Assembly: GCA_016928975.1 (NCBI GenBank)
Contig: JAFGJR010000224.1
Coordinates: forward strand, 1 to 28,133
Direction: 5' to 3'
From: Sedimentisphaerales bacterium
GTDB lineage: Bacteria > Planctomycetota > Phycisphaerae > Sedimentisphaerales > SG8-4
DNA length: 28,133 nt
Under the pieces are notes generated by a model, which saw nothing but the letters and a program-made list of their open reading frames with translations, had not been told where the DNA came from and did not search any database. Shown here piece by piece: positions 26,060 to 28,133 of the stretch. Position numbers and translations under genes: made by a program. Every line of letters begins with the position of its first letter. Positions within the stretch are counted from its first letter, which is position 1.

Positions 26060-26246
26060 GGAGGTTCTTAGTCCTTGTGGCACAGGGAGTTGCATACACC
26101 TGGTGATGCGTATATGTTCTTTCCTTGACAAACCTACTCGTGTCGTGTACAATTTGTCGAACGTCGCGATGGGCGACGCGGGACTATCGGCGTGTGGACG
26201 GTGGCCCGGGACGCGTGGAGGAGCCTGTCCGCACAGGCGGCGACGG
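26060..26246 (+). repeat. Promoter-bearing twin element, copy 1
   Basis: This segment aligns without gaps to 27322-27508, at a constant offset of 1262 bp. It opens with GGAGGTTCTTA, contains GTGGCACA and CATACACCTGGT, then a sigma-70 promoter, then a GC-rich part starting GGGCGACGCGGGA. The 65 bases before the promoter agree at about 75 percent between copies. Similarity fades after about 26246. It lies between the CHAT partner gene and the NYN gene. Confidence 0.85.
26125..26153 (+). promoter_or_regulatory. Sigma-70 promoter of twin element copy 1
   Basis: A perfect TTGACA at 26125-26130 and TACAAT at 26148-26153 are 17 bases apart. Transcription should begin near 26160. The transcript would cover the conserved GC-rich segment and could end at the hairpin at 26455-26472. 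Confidence 0.7.
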
Positions 26247-26315
26247 GGCAGTGCCCGGACCCTGGACGTAGTCCACCCAGCCCAGTTCCAGTTGTTGCTG
26301 CCACTGCCGCTATGA
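26169..26315 (+). CDS. Candidate 48-residue Cys/Arg-rich microprotein
   Basis: ATG 26169 lies only about nine bases after the predicted transcription start, so translation would be nearly leaderless. The first 26 residues (ending CGRWPGTRGGACPHRRRR) are shared with copy 2 in the same frame. In the last 17 shared codons six of seven base differences are synonymous, which suggests selection on protein. In copy 2 the ATG is ACG, so that copy would need another start (a GTG at 27452 is in frame). The C-terminal 22 residues are not shared. No ribosome site is visible. A structured RNA is the main alternative. Confidence 0.3.
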   Translation: MGDAGLSACGRWPGTRGGACPHRRRRGSARTLDVVHPAQFQLLLPLPL

Positions 26316-26454
26316 GCAGAGTGGCCTCCACAGTACCCAGAGGGGGGACTAAAAACGGCCACTGGTCTTCCCGGCGGACTGCAAGGGTCGGGAGGGTCGA
26401 GGGATGGTGAGGGGGGTCTGTGAGCAGGCGGCGCCGGTCTCACTCTGTAGTGTC

Positions 26455-26478
26455 TGCCAGTGTCCGCTGGCATATTTT
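26455..26478 (+). terminator. Weak terminator-like hairpin
   Basis: A 6-bp stem TGCCAG/CTGGCA (26455-26460/26467-26472) is followed by TATTTTC. It could end a transcript started at copy 1 of the twin element, giving an RNA of about 315 bases. The region 26247-26454 shows no gene. Confidence 0.35.
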
Positions 26479-26510
26479 CAGGAAAAGGGCCTGTAGTCAG
26501 GCATTTTCAG

Positions 26511-26539
26511 TTGACTTGTGAGGCCAGCGGTCGTATACA
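26511..26539 (+). promoter_or_regulatory. Promoter of the NYN gene
   Basis: TTGACT at 26511-26516 and TATACA at 26534-26539 are 17 bases apart (an overlapping TACAAT at 26536 would give 19). Start of transcription would be near 26546, leaving a leader of about 80 bases before the GTG start. Confidence 0.55.
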
Positions 26540-26573
26540 ATTACTAGACGACTCCCCCGCGATGAGCGGGTTG

Positions 26574-26602
26574 GGCAGCCTATATGGCTGCCTGTTTTTT
26601 TT
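26574..26602 (+). terminator. Intrinsic terminator in the NYN leader (attenuator candidate)
   Basis: A perfect 7-bp stem GGCAGCC/GGCTGCC with loop TATAT is followed by TGTTTTTTTT (26593-26602). It lies between the promoter and the NYN start, only 26 bases before the GTG. A smaller hairpin CCCGC-GATGA-GCGGG (26556-26570) stands just ahead of it. Either a very short RNA of about 55 bases is made here, or readthrough is regulated. Confidence 0.8.
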
Positions 26603-26628
26603 CCCGCTGCTGGTGTCGGGAGGTTCCT

Positions 26629-27255
26629 GTGGGGCCACGCACGATTGTCTATGTGGACGGATTCAACTTCTATTATGGGGCCATGCGCGGCACGGCGTAC
26701 AAATGGCTGGACCTGGAGAAGTGCTTCCTCATGTTGCGTCCCGACGACGAGGTCCGGCGGATATGGTACTTCACGGCTCTGGTGGATGGAGCAAAAGGAG
26801 CGCGTCAGCAGCCTTACTTGCGAGCACTCGCGACCAGGCCGCTGGTGCAGGTGATGCCCGGCAAGCTCAAGCTCAAGCAGGTCAAATGCACCGTGCCGGG
26901 CTGTACACTCCCTGGTCCCCGGGTATTCGATGTGCCGGAAGAGAAACGCACGGATGTCAATATCGCCCTGCAACTGCTGGACGATGCCAACCACGACCGA
27001 GCCGATCCGTTCATCATTATCAGCGGCGACTCGGACCTCGTACCTGCGCTGGAGATGGTCAAGGCGCAATGGCCCCGGAAGCGTCTGGTCGTCTACGTGC
27101 CCTCCCGACATCCTCTGCGGGGCGCGGCGGTGGAGTTGCGGAATGCGGCCGACAAGCACAAGACCTTTCCACAAGCTTTGTTGAAGGTCTGTCAATTCCC
27201 CGCGGAATTCCCTGATGGGCGGGGTGGCGTGATTCGCAAACCGATCGAATGGTAG
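26629..27255 (+). CDS. NYN-domain (PIN-like) ribonuclease
   Basis: The 208-residue protein is a NYN domain of the limkain-b1/LabA type: IVYVDGFNFYYGAM at 6-19 with catalytic Asp10, KRTDVNIAL with Asp109, and IISGDSDLVPAL with Asp134 and Asp136. These acidic residues normally bind metal for RNA cleavage. A CTVPGC pair at 87-92 sits in the loop before the second motif. GTG 26629 was chosen because GGGAGG lies five bases upstream and the family begins here; an upstream in-frame ATG at 26584 falls in the terminator loop. The gene has its own promoter and a leader terminator and is flanked by the two twin-element copies. Confidence 0.9.
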   Translation: MGPRTIVYVDGFNFYYGAMRGTAYKWLDLEKCFLMLRPDDEVRRIWYFTALVDGAKGARQQPYLRALATRPLVQVMPGKLKLKQVKCTVPGCTLPGPRVFDVPEEKRTDVNIALQLLDDANHDRADPFIIISGDSDLVPALEMVKAQWPRKRLVVYVPSRHPLRGAAVELRNAADKHKTFPQALLKVCQFPAEFPDGRGGVIRKPIEW

Positions 27256-27321
27256 ACATATCCGTGTGGGAAACCAGGAGATCTCAACCGAGGGGGGAAG
27301 ATGGGGGGTCAGTGCAGTAAT

Positions 27322-27508
27322 GGAGGTTCTTAACCCCGGTGGCACACGGCGTTACATACACCTGGTAAACTTTGTATGTTTTTCGCTTGACAAACTTCAT
27401 TGTATCGGGTATAATATATGGAACGTCTGGACGGGCGACGCGGGAGTACCGGTGTGTGGCCGGCGGCCCGGGACTCGCGGAGGAGCCTGCCCGCATCGGC
27501 GGCGACGG
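27322..27508 (+). repeat. Promoter-bearing twin element, copy 2
   Basis: Direct-repeat partner of 26060-26246, aligned without gaps. It keeps GGAGGTTCTTA, GTGGCACA, CATACACCTGGT, both promoter boxes and the GC-rich downstream segment. It begins 67 bases after the NYN stop. Immediately downstream the right-hand repeat array starts. Confidence 0.85.
27387..27415 (+). promoter_or_regulatory. Perfect-consensus sigma-70 promoter of copy 2
   Basis: TTGACA at 27387-27392 and TATAAT at 27410-27415 are exactly 17 bases apart, full consensus. Transcription should start near 27422 and proceed through the right repeat array to the end of the window. No terminator is visible before the window edge. Confidence 0.75.
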
Positions 27509-27566
27509 GATGGCCCGCAGGGATCGTAGTGGGGGAGTGTCAAGTGGAGCCGGCCGCGAAATCGTC

Positions 27567-28063
27567 GAACAAAGCCAATTGGACGGAAGTGGCAGGCAGC
27601 ACCCCCGCCCTCGGGGGTGATCCCAGCCGAGGGCGGCTGGGCTACATGAGGAATGGGCCGCTATGCGAAACAAAGCCAATTGGGGGGCTGGGAGCCCCAG
27701 GATTGCGGATTGGGGATTGCGGAATGCGGATTGAACGATGCGTATCCGGCATCGCAATCACGGGCGCGGGAAACAAAGCCAATTGGGGAGGGGCAAGTTT
27801 GAAGTGTGAAGTGTCAAATGGGGTCGACTTGGGCCCGGCGCGCCAAACAAAGCCAATCGAGCCGGCCGAGACCGGTGGCGGTTTGCCGGTGACGACGGAT
27901 CATGGGCGAGACGCCCACGCTGCGGAAACGCCTTGCGGCGTCACCATGAACGGGACCGGTGGCGACAAACAAACCCAATCGCAGGGGATGGAAGGTGGGC
28001 AGTGCCCACCCCACCGGAGCCAGGGCGACGTGAAGGGCGAGTGCACCAAACAAGACGCCTGCG
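27567..28063 (+). repeat. Right AAACAAAGCCAATTGG interspersed repeat array
   Basis: Cores lie at 27567, 27668, 27771, 27845 and 27967 (the last reads AAACAAACCCAAT), and the AAACAAGACGCCTGCG variant is at 28048. All are on the plus strand as in the left array. Linked short repeats include GATTGCGGAATGCGGATTG (about 27715-27734), CAAGTTTGAAGTGTGAAG (about 27794), and the hairpin GGTGGGC-AGT-GCCCACC (about 27994-28010). From about 28080 the sequence turns AT-rich and the array may end. I see no conventional gene between 27256 and the window edge. Confidence 0.85.
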
Positions 28064-28133
28064 TCAAAAGTCGGGACATTGCAAGAAGATGTGATAAGTG
28101 TTTATTTTGTATGGATTTATGTTACTTTTCGTC

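Noticed and set aside
26455..26478. Strong terminator
   Set aside because: The stem is only 6 bp and the T-run is short, so it is kept only as a weak candidate.

Overview
The window looks like a chromosomal segment of a GC-rich planctomycete, most likely from the Phycisphaerae and related uncultured lineages. The reasons are a planctomycete-style type II secretion (T2SS) operon with a very large secretin, a SpoVG protein carrying an inserted zinc ribbon, and dense short interspersed repeats of a kind I associate with this phylum. The taxonomic call is an inference; no rRNA or tRNA gene is visible here.

Layout. Positions 1-84 hold the tail of an unidentified gene. About 85-1565 is gene-free and is a mosaic of short repeats headed by a good sigma-70 promoter. 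On the minus strand follow amrA-like (AMMECR1 domain) and dedA; on the plus strand ispE and spoVG; then a convergent flgM-like gene on the minus strand. From 22209 down to 5128, on the minus strand, lies one long gene train: a DUF1573 lipoprotein, a UshA-like/multihaem cytochrome c fusion, and a complete T2SS set in canonical order, gspC-D-E-F-G-H-I-J-K-L-M. No prepilin peptidase (gspO) is present. A 180-bp inverted-repeat element that can fold into a cloverleaf sits between gspE and gspF.

On the plus strand from 22462 the window becomes accessory. A 1021-residue CHAT protease-STAND NTPase-TPR protein is followed closely by a small protein with one hydrophobic segment; together they look like a conflict or programmed-death module. 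Next comes a cassette in which a NYN-domain RNase gene, with a promoter and an intrinsic terminator inside its own leader, is flanked by two diverged direct copies (26060 and 27322, offset exactly 1262 bp) of a roughly 187-bp element. Each copy carries a near-perfect sigma-70 promoter and a short downstream segment whose differences are mostly synonymous in one frame. The window ends in a second array of the same AAACAAAGCCAATTGG-type repeats as at the left end, all in the same orientation.

The strongest candidates for undescribed biology are the promoter-bearing twin element around the NYN gene, the AAACAAAGCCAATTGG arrays, the CHAT-STAND/small-partner pair, and the cloverleaf element inside the secretion operon.
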